Shown: positions 33,198-42,505 of the stretch, one piece after another | Numbering within the stretch: the first letter of the stretch is position 1 | Layout: each line of letters begins with the position of its first letter | NCBI RefSeq assembly: GCF_015477775.1 | Contig: NZ_JADLQO010000011.1 | Location: 124,001 to 188,000 of the forward strand | Length of the DNA: 64,000 nt | From: Nocardia abscessus | GTDB taxonomy: Bacteria; Actinomycetota; Actinomycetes; Mycobacteriales; Mycobacteriaceae | Direction of reading: 5' to 3' | Made by a program: the position numbers and the translations under genes | Notes under the pieces: generated by a model | Seen by the model: only the letters and a program-made list of their open reading frames with translations | The model's database searches: none | What the model was told of the DNA's origin: nothing

Positions 33198-34657
33198 AGC
33201 GGCCACTGCAGGTGTTTGACTTCGAAGAACTCGCGGAATCCTTCTTCACCGCCTTCTCTGCCGATGCCGCTGTGGCCGGGGCCGCCCCAGGGGGCGTCGG
33301 GGCGCATGCCGCCGCCACCGTTGATGGTGACGGTGCCCGAGCGCAGCCGCCGGGCGAACTCGATGGCGGCGGGCGTCGGTCCCCAGACGTTGGCGTTGAG
33401 GGCGTATTTGACGTCGTTGGCCATGCGGACGGCGTCGTCGAGGTCGGTGTAGGGCATGACGACGCCGACGGGGGCGAACAGTTCTTCCTGGGCGATTTCG
33501 GCTTCGTTCGGCACACCGGTCACCAGGGTCGGCTCGAGGAAGAATCCGTCGTCGAGGCCTGCCGGTCGGCCGCCACCGACGGGGATCTCGGCGCCCGCGT
33601 CACGTGCTCGGGCGAGGAATCCTTCGACGTCGGCGCGGTGTTCGCCGGTGATGAGTGGGCCGAGGACGGTGTCGGGTGCGAGCGGGTCACCGACGGTGAG
33701 GGTGCGCAGGAACGCGCCCGAACGCTCGACGTATTCGTCGAAATCCGCCTGTGGCACCAGGGTTCGTGTGGTCGCTCCGCAAGCTTGGCCGCTGTTGCGG
33801 GTGAACCGCAGCGCCGAGGCGGGGACCGCGCGTTCCAGGTCGGTGCCTGGCAGCACGATGTTGGGTGACTTGCCGCCGAGTTCGAGGACCACCTTCTTCA
33901 ACGTCGGTGCGGCCAGGGTGAGGATCGTGCTGCCGACGGTGGGGGAGCCGGTGAAGGTGACCATGTCGACTTCGGCGGCGGTGACGACCTGTTCGGTGAC
34001 CGGCGGTGGTCCGAACACGAAATTGACCGCGCCAGGGGGGAATCCGGCTTCCTCGACCAGCCTGACGAAAGCGGCGGTGAGCAGCACTGCTTTGGGCGAG
34101 GTGACCAGCACGGTGGAACAGCCTGCGGCGAGGGCGGCGCCGAGTTTGTAGGCGCTCATCATGATCGGCACGTTGTAGGCGACGATCGCGGCGACCACGC
34201 CCGCGGGTTGGCGCAACAGCAGGCTGCTGGTGGTGATCGGGTCGTGGTCGAGCGGCATGGGCTGTTCGTAGCCATCGCGGGGGCCCCGGATGGCGGCGTC
34301 GGCGAACCAGCGGAAGAACTTCGCGGGCAGGTCGACGTGGAGGGTGGGTCCGCTGCTGATCGGGGTGCCGATCTCGGTGGCCGCTAGCCCGACCAGTTCT
34401 TCCCGGTTCTCGTCGAGCAGCTCGGCGAGGCGGTGCAGCAGGGCGCCGCGCTCGGCCGGACCGAGACGGCTCCACGCACCACCGTCGAAGGCGCGTCGGG
34501 CAGCGGAGACGGCCGCGGTCACCTGGGCGGGGCCGCTGGCTGGGGTGAGCGCCACCTGGAGTCCGGTCGCGGGGTTGATCGTGGCGATGGCGTCGCCGTC
34601 ACCACCGCTCCAGCGACCGTCGATGTAACTCGCGGCCGCGCCGACCAAAGTTGTCAT
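33194..34657 (-). CDS. Aldehyde dehydrogenase
   Basis: This 487-residue ALDH has the Glu motif LELGGKSPN (about residue 258) and catalytic Cys in NSGQACGATTRT (about 292), plus EIAQEELFAPVGVV (about 388). It oxidises an aldehyde to an acid with NAD(P). It follows the SDR gene at 34701 by 43 nt and overlaps the next SDR, so it belongs to the leftward HyuA/HyuB operon. Confidence 0.93.
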   Translation of the reverse strand: MTTLVGAAASYIDGRWSGGDGDAIATINPATGLQVALTPASGPAQVTAAVSAARRAFDGGAWSRLGPAERGALLHRLAELLDENREELVGLAATEIGTPISSGPTLHVDLPAKFFRWFADAAIRGPRDGYEQPMPLDHDPITTSSLLLRQPAGVVAAIVAYNVPIMMSAYKLGAALAAGCSTVLVTSPKAVLLTAAFVRLVEEAGFPPGAVNFVFGPPPVTEQVVTAAEVDMVTFTGSPTVGSTILTLAAPTLKKVVLELGGKSPNIVLPGTDLERAVPASALRFTRNSGQACGATTRTLVPQADFDEYVERSGAFLRTLTVGDPLAPDTVLGPLITGEHRADVEGFLARARDAGAEIPVGGGRPAGLDDGFFLEPTLVTGVPNEAEIAQEELFAPVGVVMPYTDLDDAVRMANDVKYALNANVWGPTPAAIEFARRLRSGTVTINGGGGMRPDAPWGGPGHSGIGREGGEEGFREFFEVKHLQWPL

Positions 34658-34700
34658 GCGTGAATCCTTTTCGGGTAGAGATCAATTCGAGAAGGGGCGG

Positions 34701-35459
34701 TCATCCCGCCATATAGCCACCGTCGACGACGAACTCGCCGCCGGTGGCGTAGGCAGCACGGTCGGACAGCAGCCAGCACGCCATCTCCGCGATCTCCCGC
34801 GGCTGGGCGAGTCGGGCCGAGGGGATGCGCGCCATGATGGCGTCACCGCTGCGGCGCTTGGCGTCCTTCATCAGGTCGGTGTCGGTGTAGCCGGGGCACA
34901 CCGCGTTGATCCGGATGGTCGGCGCGTATTCGATGGCGGCGGTCTTGGTGAGCCCGATGACGCCGTGCTTGGCCGCCGAATATCCGGCGGTGGTTTTGAA
35001 GCCGGTGCGCCCGGCCAGCGACGCGGTGTTCACGATCGCGCCGCCGCGCTGGGCTTCCATTTGCGCCAATTCCGCCCGCAGACAGAGCCATACGCCTTTG
35101 AGGTTCACCGCGATCGCGCGATCGAAGGCGTCCTCGTCCCACTCGCCGACGCGGCGGCCGCCCTGGCCGATCTGCCCGCCGCTGACCCCGGCGTTGTTGA
35201 ACGCGCCGTCGAGGCGGCCGTATTCGGCGACGACCGCGTCGATCAATGCGGTCACCGCGGCACCGTCGGTGAGGTCCGCGGGCAGTGCGAGAACTTCACC
35301 GCCCGCGGCGCGCACCTGCTCGGCGGTGGCTTCCAGGCGGTCTTCGGAGACATCGGTCAGCGCGAGCCGCGCGCCTTCCTCGGCGGCGAGCAGCGCTGTA
35401 GCCGTACCGATCCCGCCTGCGGCGCCGGTGATGAGGACGACTCTCCCGTCGAGCATCAT
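34701..35459 (-). CDS. Short-chain dehydrogenase/reductase
   Basis: This 252-residue SDR has TGAAGGIG, ALTDVSED (acidic end of beta-2, NAD type), NNAG, catalytic Ser in NTASLAG and YSAAK. The C-terminal region ATGGEFVVDGGYMAG is typical. It sits between the zinc-ribbon and aldehyde dehydrogenase genes of the leftward operon, where it would oxidise a hydroxy intermediate. Confidence 0.92.
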   Translation of the reverse strand: MMLDGRVVLITGAAGGIGTATALLAAEEGARLALTDVSEDRLEATAEQVRAAGGEVLALPADLTDGAAVTALIDAVVAEYGRLDGAFNNAGVSGGQIGQGGRRVGEWDEDAFDRAIAVNLKGVWLCLRAELAQMEAQRGGAIVNTASLAGRTGFKTTAGYSAAKHGVIGLTKTAAIEYAPTIRINAVCPGYTDTDLMKDAKRRSGDAIMARIPSARLAQPREIAEMACWLLSDRAAYATGGEFVVDGGYMAG

Positions 35460-35501
35460 GAGCGATCTGTCCTTCCGGGACGAATGATGATGGGAGAGGA
35501 C

Positions 35502-35762
35502 TTATCCGACGCGGGAAGCCGGCCAGTCCCGGGCGGGGGAGCGCCACGCGGGCCAGTGGTCCTCGGGTTCGGGCCGGGTCACCGACACGTGGTGGAAGCA
35601 CCGCTGGCACTTCACGACCATGCGCGGACCGAGGAAGTTGGCGACGGGATAGCGGGCCAGCTCGGCCGCACCGCAGGCCGGGCACGCACCGTCGACGGGC
35701 ACGCGTTCGACGTATACGCGGTCGGTTTCGGGGCGGGGGAACAGGAGTCGATCGACTGACAT
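35502..35762 (-). CDS. Small zinc-ribbon protein, partner of HyuA/HyuB (copy 1)
   Basis: This 86-residue protein has two CxxC pairs (CPACG and CQRC, about 25 residues apart) that fit a zinc ribbon, followed by a short Trp/Pro-rich tail. A shorter relative (42271-42480) sits beside the second HyuA/HyuB pair and shares GxCPxCGAAEL and VVKCQxC. The link to acetone-carboxylase gamma subunits is an inference from gene order; the length is well below theirs. An AAGGA site precedes the ATG. Confidence 0.72.
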   Translation of the reverse strand: MSVDRLLFPRPETDRVYVERVPVDGACPACGAAELARYPVANFLGPRMVVKCQRCFHHVSVTRPEPEDHWPAWRSPARDWPASRVG

Positions 35763-35779
35763 GAGAGTGGTCCTTGTCT

Positions 35780-37696
35780 TCAGAGGGTCCAGGTGAGGGG
35801 AGTGGCGACCGGCACCTGCCAGCGCCCCTCGGCACGCTCGGTCGCCAGGTGTGCACGCTGTGCGGTAGTGGCTGCTTCGTCGACCTCGCCCTCAGCGAGC
35901 ACGACTCCGTAACCGGCAGCGGCGAATTCGGGGCTCACCAGTCCGGCCCGCACGTCGGCGGCGACCCGAGCGGCTTCGCGTTCGAGTGGGTCGCCCCAGC
36001 CGCCGCCACCGCCGATGACGAACCGCAGGGCGTCTCCGGCTTTCAGGATCAGTCCGGAGAACTTGCCCGTCCGATAGCGTGCGCCCCGGCCGAATTCGCC
36101 GTGGTTGGGGTCGGGCCTGCCGTCGGCGTCGAACATGCCGAACAACGGCTCGACCCCGCGCAGATCGAGCGGATCGCCGTGCCGGGCGAGATCGAAATTC
36201 TCGATGTACCAGCCGAATGCGGGAGCGCCCGCGCCGCCGCCGTTGGACCCGGGCGCGCCGACGCGGATCCGGTCGGCGGTGACGGTGACCATCGTGTCGC
36301 ACTCGGCGTAGATCGAATACACCGAACCGGCACCGCCGCGATACTGCCCGGCACCGGCGGTGTCGATCACCATCTCGTGCTGGACGACGACCAGCGGGCT
36401 CTCGATCTCGAGGTGTTCCTGGACGGAGGTGCGGCAGTTGCCGATCGGGATCACACAGAACGAGACGCCGTCTTCCTTCCAGGTGCCGCCCCAGCCGCCG
36501 CCGGCGAGCGCGAACGCACCCCATGGCGTGCCCTCGTGCCCGGCGCGGGTGTCGATGCCGCCCAGGCTGACGACCACCGCGGTGCCGGTGTCGCAGGCGA
36601 AGGCTTCGTCGTTGGCCTGACTCAGCGCCTGGGTCACCACATTGATGCCGCGAGCGCCGATATCGGCGTGGTTGGAGCAGCTCGACGGCGGCAGTACCTG
36701 GACCACGCTGCCGGGCGGCAGGATGGTTTCGACCGGCCGCAAGGTGCCGCTGTTGACCGGGGTGGACGGGTCGACCATCAGCTTGACCGCCTCGATGCAG
36801 CGGGTGGCCTCGCACCAGGCGGTACCGCAGTTGCCCAGCGGCTGACGGCCGGAGCCGGAGAAGTCGATTTCCATCGAATCTCCGCGGACCTTCACGGTCA
36901 CGTGCACGGGGATCGCTTCGTCGCTCACGCCGTCCTCGTCGAGGAAGTCCTCGGCCGTGTAGTCGCCGTCGGGGATGCTCGCGATACCGCGGCGCATGCT
37001 CGCCTCGGTGGATTCGATGGCATAGCGTCCCGCCGCACGGATCTTGTCCAGGCCGCTGCGGGCGATGAGTTCCTGCAGCTGCCGTTCGCCGACGACCAGG
37101 CAGCCGTGCAGTGCGCGCAGGTCTCCGAGCACGAGCTGCGGTACCCGGTTGTTCTCGAGGATGAAGTTGAAGGTCGGCCGCACCGGAACGTCGTTGGCGT
37201 ACAACAGTGTCGGCGGCAGTTTGAGCTGTTCCTCGAAATGGGTCTGGGTGCCGTTGGAGAAGCCGCCGGGGATCGCGCCGCCGAGGTCGACCAGGTGCGA
37301 GGTGGAGTGCAGCAGGAACTCCACGCGGCCGTTCACGAACACCGGACGCAGCAGGTTCACGTCGGACTGGTGGATGGTGCCGCGCCACGGGTCGTTGACG
37401 AAGATGACGTCACCGGGCTGCATCGTGTCGATGTCCCAGTCGTCCATCACGAAGTTCGCGATGTGCGGTGCGGTGAAGGCGTGCTGCATGCAACCCTCCC
37501 ACAGGGCGACGGTCTCCCAGCCGTCGTCGGTGCGCATGTGGATGGCGCTGGTGCAGTCGAGGATGTCGCGGCAGACCGGGGAGAAGGCACTGCGCATCAG
37601 GGAATCCAGCATTTCGCGGGCGACTTCGATGAGGCCATAGCGCAGGATGTCGAGTTCGACGTCGACGGCGGGGCCGGGGGTTTCGATGGTGGTCAT
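35780..37696 (-). CDS. HyuB-type hydantoinase/carboxylase subunit (copy 1)
   Basis: This 638-residue protein is of the hydantoinase B/oxoprolinase family. Clear family stretches are CRDILDCTSAIHM (about 58), GDVIFVNDPWRGTIHQSDV (about 95), PVFVNGRVEFLLHSTSHLVD and GGGGGWGDPLEREAARVAAD near the C-terminus. These subunits pair with HyuA to make ATP-dependent carboxylases (acetone or acetophenone) or amidohydrolases. It follows HyuA by 9 nt, with a GAGGAG site. A paralogue, 44550-46523, lies in the opposed operon. Confidence 0.92.
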   Translation of the reverse strand: MTTIETPGPAVDVELDILRYGLIEVAREMLDSLMRSAFSPVCRDILDCTSAIHMRTDDGWETVALWEGCMQHAFTAPHIANFVMDDWDIDTMQPGDVIFVNDPWRGTIHQSDVNLLRPVFVNGRVEFLLHSTSHLVDLGGAIPGGFSNGTQTHFEEQLKLPPTLLYANDVPVRPTFNFILENNRVPQLVLGDLRALHGCLVVGERQLQELIARSGLDKIRAAGRYAIESTEASMRRGIASIPDGDYTAEDFLDEDGVSDEAIPVHVTVKVRGDSMEIDFSGSGRQPLGNCGTAWCEATRCIEAVKLMVDPSTPVNSGTLRPVETILPPGSVVQVLPPSSCSNHADIGARGINVVTQALSQANDEAFACDTGTAVVVSLGGIDTRAGHEGTPWGAFALAGGGWGGTWKEDGVSFCVIPIGNCRTSVQEHLEIESPLVVVQHEMVIDTAGAGQYRGGAGSVYSIYAECDTMVTVTADRIRVGAPGSNGGGAGAPAFGWYIENFDLARHGDPLDLRGVEPLFGMFDADGRPDPNHGEFGRGARYRTGKFSGLILKAGDALRFVIGGGGGWGDPLEREAARVAADVRAGLVSPEFAAAGYGVVLAEGEVDEAATTAQRAHLATERAEGRWQVPVATPLTWTL

Positions 37697-37705
37697 GGTT
37701 GCTCC

Positions 37706-39772
37706 TCAGGCCTGCGGCTCGATGATGAGATCGAGGTCGTCGTCCACGTGGGCCACCCGGCCGGGCAGCACCAGGGTGGTCGCGAATTTCTCGGCGATCA
37801 GGGCGGGGCCCGGCACCGGGTGGTGCGGCGTGAGACGTTCGCGGACGTGGATCGGTACCTCGACGGGTTCGGTGGCGCCGGGCACGGTCAGCCGGGTGGT
37901 GCGTAGGAAGGACTCGCCCTGCTCGGGGGTGTGGTCGGCGGCGCCGAGTTCGCGCGGGATCACCGCAGTCACTTCGACGGTCGACACGACCACGGGGATC
38001 TCCGGTGCCGCGAAACCGTAGGAGTCCTGGTAGAACTCGTGGAATCGGGGGATCAGTTCGCCGACCCGCTCGGCGGTGATCGCGCCCGCCTCGATCGGCA
38101 GCCGGTTGTCCCAGGTCTGACCGCGGTACATCGCGAACACGGCGCGTTCGAAGCGCAGGCGCGACACGTCGATGCCCTGGTCCCGCAGATCGGTCCGGAT
38201 GCTGTCCTGCAGGGCCGTGAACGCGGCCTCCACAGCCTCGGCGTGGTCGGGCGCGAGCGGAGTCATGATGGATTGCGCGCGTGTGACCATCAGATCGCTG
38301 CGCAGCAGACCCAGCGCGGAGAACTGGCCGGGGCTGCGCGGCACGATCACCTTGTCCAGGCCGAGGATCTGACCGACCCGGTCGGCGAGCATCGGCCCCG
38401 CCGAGCCGGACGGTTGCAGGGCGAACTCGCGGACGTTGAGGCCGCGGTACACCGAGATGCTGCGCACCTTCGCGGCGATGTCCTGGCAGGCGATTTCGTA
38501 AGCGGCCGAAGCGAGTTCGAGCGCCGACATGCCCCACTGCTTGCCAGTGGTGCGCAAGGCCTCGACGGCGCCGTCGACATCGAGTCGGATCGCGCCGTTG
38601 GCGAACAGGTCCGGCTGCAGGATGCCGAGTGCGGCACACGCGTCGGTGAGGGTCGGTTCCACGCCGCCGCGCTGGTAGCAGACCGGGCCCGGATTCGATC
38701 CGGCCGAGGCCGGGCCGACGGCGACAGTGCCGAGGGCGCTGGGCCGGATCAGGCTACCCGCGCCGGAACCGATGCTCTCGACGTCGACCAGCGGCATGGT
38801 CAGGGTCAACCCGGTCTCGAGGGTCCAGGTGTCGGTGAGCGGGGTCTTGCCGCCACGAATCGCGGCCACATCGGTGCTGGTGCCTCCGACATCGATGGTG
38901 AGCAGGTTCGGGGCGCCGCTCTCGTTGGCTAGCTTGACGCTGCCGCTCACCCCGCCGACCGGGCCGGAGACGAGCTGGAACACCGGTGCCCGGCCCGCGT
39001 CCGCGAAGGTCGCCACGCCGCCGTTCATCATCATGATCCACAAGGTGCCCCGGTAGTCCTGCTCGGACAGCCGGGCCATCAAGCGTTCGAGATAGCCGAC
39101 GACGGCCGGTCCCACGTAGGCGTCCAGCGCCACGGTGGTGGTGCGTTCGTGTTCGCGCGTCACCGGATACAGCGCCGAGGTCTGGATATAGGCGCCGGGC
39201 AGTTCCTCGGCGACGATCTCGGCGGTGCGCTGCTCGTGCGCGGTGTTGATGTAGGAGTTCATCAGGCATACGGCCACCGAGCGGGCGCCCTGTTCGCCGA
39301 GTTCGCGGGCGGCGCGGCGCACGGCGTCCTCGTCGAGCGCGAGGAGTTCGGTGCCGTCGTAGCGCAGCCGACCCGGAACACCGAAGCGGGATTCGCGCCG
39401 CACGATCGGGCGCTCCTGGTGCGGGCGCAGCCAGGTGGGATCGTAGAAACGGTCACCGAATTCGCGGTGCATGCGCCCGATGTCGAGCAGATCGCGGTGG
39501 CCGCCGGTGGCGATCAGGCCGGTGTGCGCGCCCGTGCGGCTCAGCAGCGCGTTGATCCCCACCGTGTGCCCGTGCACGATCTCGGCGACCTCGGGCACGG
39601 CGACGTCGATCGCCGCCAGCGCCGCGAGGACGCCGACCTCCTGTTCCGTGGTGGACAGCACTTTGCCGTCGCGGACCTCGCCGGTGGCCTGGTTCAGCCC
39701 GATGATGTCGGTGAACGTGCCACCGACGTCGATGCCGACGATCCAGTCGGCTTCCCGTTCGCTCTGTGTCAT
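37706..39772 (-). CDS. HyuA-type hydantoinase/carboxylase ATPase subunit (copy 1)
   Basis: This 688-residue protein is of the hydantoinase A/oxoprolinase family, with an actin-like ATPase core. The phosphate-binding motifs GIDVGGTFTDI (about 13) and TIDVGGTSTDVA (about 290) and the segment SIGSGAGSLIRP (about 335) are present. In acetone and acetophenone carboxylases this subunit activates the substrate or bicarbonate with ATP. It is the first enzyme gene after the GAF-LuxR gene. Whether it carboxylates a ketone or opens a ring cannot be decided here. Confidence 0.92.
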   Translation of the reverse strand: MTQSEREADWIVGIDVGGTFTDIIGLNQATGEVRDGKVLSTTEQEVGVLAALAAIDVAVPEVAEIVHGHTVGINALLSRTGAHTGLIATGGHRDLLDIGRMHREFGDRFYDPTWLRPHQERPIVRRESRFGVPGRLRYDGTELLALDEDAVRRAARELGEQGARSVAVCLMNSYINTAHEQRTAEIVAEELPGAYIQTSALYPVTREHERTTTVALDAYVGPAVVGYLERLMARLSEQDYRGTLWIMMMNGGVATFADAGRAPVFQLVSGPVGGVSGSVKLANESGAPNLLTIDVGGTSTDVAAIRGGKTPLTDTWTLETGLTLTMPLVDVESIGSGAGSLIRPSALGTVAVGPASAGSNPGPVCYQRGGVEPTLTDACAALGILQPDLFANGAIRLDVDGAVEALRTTGKQWGMSALELASAAYEIACQDIAAKVRSISVYRGLNVREFALQPSGSAGPMLADRVGQILGLDKVIVPRSPGQFSALGLLRSDLMVTRAQSIMTPLAPDHAEAVEAAFTALQDSIRTDLRDQGIDVSRLRFERAVFAMYRGQTWDNRLPIEAGAITAERVGELIPRFHEFYQDSYGFAAPEIPVVVSTVEVTAVIPRELGAADHTPEQGESFLRTTRLTVPGATEPVEVPIHVRERLTPHHPVPGPALIAEKFATTLVLPGRVAHVDDDLDLIIEPQA

Positions 39773-39902
39773 CCCGCGCCTCCGTGCCGTGTGCGGCGGC
39801 AGTGCTGCCGCTCTATGTCACACGTCACTTTTCCGCTCGGCGGGCACGACGACATCTGGCGCGGGTGGGAGATTCGTACGACCTTCGGCCGGTTCGGTGT
39901 CA

Positions 39903-40991
39903 TCAGGCGCGCAGCGACCCGGACGAGTTCGAGTTCCGCAACCAGATCGACACCGCTTCCGCGCGATTGGCGGCACCCAGCTTGCGCAGCACGCGGGTGA
40001 TGTGGGTTTTGACGGTGCCCTCGGAGATGGTGAGCTTGCGGGCGATGCGGGCGTTGGAGTCGCCCTCGGCGAGCAACCGGACGATCTGCACTTCCCGGCG
40101 GGTCAGCACGGCGTCGTCGTCACGGCTCAGCGCGATCGACTCCGCGATAGCGTGCCGTGGCGCCGACCACCGGCCCAGCCCGTCGAGCTGGGCACGAATC
40201 GCCGACATCCCCTCCAGCACCGACAAGCGCGCCAACTGCTGGCTCACCCCCTGAGCGAAGGCCGACAACAGCAGTTGATCGACATCGTCGAGCGCGCGCT
40301 GCTGGTGATAGCAGTCCCCGTGCACGAGGCCGACCACCTCACCGTCGACCAGCAGCGGTGCGATCCCGTACGAGGAGGACTTGGTGATCGCCGCCAGCGG
40401 GCGGTTGACTCGCGGATTGTCTTGCACCTCGTGGACGAGTACCGTGCGGGCGTCGACCACCGTGTCGTTCTCGACCAGCCCGTGGTCGAGGATCGGCGGG
40501 TTCTCCCGCCCGACCGCGACAATATCGGCCGCCCACTGGGGATCGCGGACGACGTGCATCGTGTGCAGTCGCCACGCGCCGTCCACGGTGGAGACCAACG
40601 CGCGGTCGAACCCGAGGCCGCAGGTCGCTTCCGGGATACGGGTGAGCAGCGAATCCACGGTGGTCGCCGAACTCACTTCCGACAGCGCGGCGTGCACTTC
40701 GCTCAGCCGCCGGGTCCGGTTCGCGAGCCGCATCTGTGCCTGCATCGATTCCGCCGCCCTGATCCGGTCGAGAAGACCGATCAATTCGGCCAGCCGCGCG
40801 GGAGAGGAGCCGTCGGTTTCGCGCAGTGCGCGGGTGGTCACCACGTCCCAGAGTTCGCCGAGGTTCCAACCACCGGTGGGTCGGCGATTCTCGGCGGGAT
40901 CGCGGTCGAGCACGGTGTACGCGTGCTCGGCGATCTCGGTAATGGTGGCGTTCAGCTCAGCGACACTGCACTGATTCGATGCGCTGCGCAT
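39903..40991 (-). CDS. GAF-LuxR transcriptional regulator (copy 2)
   Basis: This 362-residue regulator matches copy 1 (5833-6888) over its full length: a helical N-terminal region, a GAF-like domain with FDRALVST and VVGLVHGDCYHQQR, and a LuxR helix-turn-helix ending TVKTHITRVLRKLGAANRAE. The start at 40991 is chosen for its AGGAG site; the open frame upstream crosses the AT island. With 130 nt to HyuA it may be the first gene of the leftward carboxylase operon, which it probably controls. Confidence 0.9.
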   Translation of the reverse strand: MRSASNQCSVAELNATITEIAEHAYTVLDRDPAENRRPTGGWNLGELWDVVTTRALRETDGSSPARLAELIGLLDRIRAAESMQAQMRLANRTRRLSEVHAALSEVSSATTVDSLLTRIPEATCGLGFDRALVSTVDGAWRLHTMHVVRDPQWAADIVAVGRENPPILDHGLVENDTVVDARTVLVHEVQDNPRVNRPLAAITKSSSYGIAPLLVDGEVVGLVHGDCYHQQRALDDVDQLLLSAFAQGVSQQLARLSVLEGMSAIRAQLDGLGRWSAPRHAIAESIALSRDDDAVLTRREVQIVRLLAEGDSNARIARKLTISEGTVKTHITRVLRKLGAANRAEAVSIWLRNSNSSGSLRA

Positions 40992-41012
40992 ACTCGGCTC
41001 CTGTAATCCGCC

Positions 41013-41031
41013 AGTATTAAATAAAATATAG
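41013..41031. promoter_or_regulatory. AT-rich operator/promoter candidate (island 12)
   Basis: AGTATTAAATAAAATATAG lies 20-40 bp upstream of the GAF-LuxR start. Its reverse complement, CTATATTTTATTTAATACT, resembles islands 5, 9 and 14. Confidence 0.5.
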
Positions 41032-41091
41032 TGACCTCGGTATGGAGGTCTGCGGTCGTGCCGCCTCCTGGCTGTGGCCCGGTGCGGCTGG

Positions 41092-42081
41092 TCAGGGACT
41101 GGAGTCGAGGCCGCCGCGGCCCGCGGTCTCCGACGGCAGTTCACCGAACCTTTCGCGGTACTGCTGTGCGAAGCGGCCGAGATGGAAAAAGCCCCACTTC
41201 ATCGCCGCGTGGCTCACCGAAACCACGCGGCCGGAAGACAATTCGTCACGCACCCGGTCGAGTCGCACGGATCGGACATAAGCGCTGGGCGACATGCCTA
41301 CCGCGTCCCGGAAAGCCAATTGGAGCGCCCTGGCGGTGACCCCGGCGCGGGCGGCGAGTTCGGCGGTCGAGATGTCGGCATCGGGATGAGCGTGGATGTA
41401 GGCGACGGCCTCGCGCACTCGCGCGTGTCCGATGCTCGGCGCGGAACCGGTCAGTATCGGTGTCAGCTGGCTCGGTGCGGTGAGCAGAATCTGTGTCATC
41501 AGCGTCGACTCGAGTTCGCGGCAGGCCAGCGGCATCGTCGACACCCCACCTTCGCGGGCCAACTCGTCGTAGACGAACCGGGTCGAGGCCAGTAGAGCGC
41601 GACCCGCGGGGGAGTCGATGGGGAAGGTGAGATCGAACAGGACCGGCTCGGTGTCCCGGCGGCCGAGCAGCCGAGCCGCGTGGCGTTCGAACGGGACGCG
41701 GCGCAGATTGATGTGATAGTGCGCGGCGTCGGCGCTCCAGCGGATGAACACCGGCGCGTCGTGCACGAACGCCACTCCGGCCTCACCCGCGCCGAAGGAT
41801 CGGCGGGTGCCGTGTTGTGCCACCGTGCTCTTCCCTGCGATGGACAGATTCACGTGATAGCACGTCCGCATCGGTGGTCCGTCGATGCGCGCGTCGGTGC
41901 CGTAGGCCATCCGGCCGACGGTCAGACTTTCCGACCGCACTGTCTCCAGGGCGAAGTCGATCCCGCGACGCTCGTCGAGGACGAGCTCGTGGTGGGCGAA
42001 GGTGGCGGCCACGTGATCGTGGGCGGCGGCCGGATCTTCCGTGCGAAAGGTGCTCACGCACGCCACGGGTGCTGACGACAA
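41092..42081 (-). CDS. AraC-family regulator
   Basis: This 329-residue protein has an AraC-binding-like N-terminal domain (about 20-200, with TCYHVNLSIAGKSTVAQHG) and a C-terminal double helix-turn-helix (about 225-320, DISTAELAARAGVTARALQL and the second helix WGFFHLGRFAQQYRERFG). The start is a TTG at 42081, supported by AGGAGGG 7 nt away. It is divergent from the rightward HyuA/HyuB operon and is its probable regulator, with an AT-rich island between. Confidence 0.9.
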   Translation of the reverse strand: MSSAPVACVSTFRTEDPAAAHDHVAATFAHHELVLDERRGIDFALETVRSESLTVGRMAYGTDARIDGPPMRTCYHVNLSIAGKSTVAQHGTRRSFGAGEAGVAFVHDAPVFIRWSADAAHYHINLRRVPFERHAARLLGRRDTEPVLFDLTFPIDSPAGRALLASTRFVYDELAREGGVSTMPLACRELESTLMTQILLTAPSQLTPILTGSAPSIGHARVREAVAYIHAHPDADISTAELAARAGVTARALQLAFRDAVGMSPSAYVRSVRLDRVRDELSSGRVVSVSHAAMKWGFFHLGRFAQQYRERFGELPSETAGRGGLDSSP

Positions 42082-42114
42082 CGGCAGACCCTCCTTTCAG
42101 GCGTGATGGGTATC

Positions 42115-42135
42115 ACATAATGAATATAATATACT
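42115..42135. promoter_or_regulatory. AT-rich operator/promoter candidate (island 13)
   Basis: The stretch ATAATGAATATAATATACTT (42117-42136) lies about 35-55 bp upstream of AraC and 135 bp upstream of the zinc-ribbon gene. Its reverse complement, AGTATATTATATTCATTA, resembles island 1. Confidence 0.5.
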
Positions 42136-42270
42136 TTCCGCAATTCGAATCATGCTTCGCTCGACGGACAGTGTGCCTTCGCCGGGCGGATTGTGACCCA
42201 GGTCTCCCGATCCTACCGTCGTCCTCACGGCACCCGGCCGCACACTTCATCGCCGTAGGAGGACCCAGCC

Positions 42271-42480
42271 ATGGCTGACGCACCGACACCACTCGAGGTG
42301 AACCGCGAACCCCGCGACGGCACCTGCCCACGATGCGGCGCCGCCGAGCTGCGCGCGTACCCCGTCGTCGCCGAACAGGGCTGGGTGCAGGTCGTCAAGT
42401 GTCAGCAGTGCCTTCACTCCGTGTCGCGGGAACCGTGGCACCGGCTCGGTCCCATCCAGCTGCTCGCCGACCTCGTCTGA
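42271..42480 (+). CDS. Small zinc-ribbon protein, partner of HyuA/HyuB (copy 2)
   Basis: This 69-residue protein carries CPRCGAAEL and VVKCQQC, two CxxC pairs 25 residues apart, like the 86-residue protein at 35502. It leads the rightward operon and lies 25 nt before HyuA. The shared gene order in both operons argues for a conserved structural or metal-delivery role in the HyuA/HyuB complex. Confidence 0.75.
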   Translation: MADAPTPLEVNREPRDGTCPRCGAAELRAYPVVAEQGWVQVVKCQQCLHSVSREPWHRLGPIQLLADLV

Positions 42481-42505
42481 GCACCGAATCATTTCAGGAG
42501 TCATC

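Noticed and set aside
35774-37906. A 710-codon rightward frame over HyuB
   Set aside because: Antisense shadow of a HyuB gene with full family motifs.
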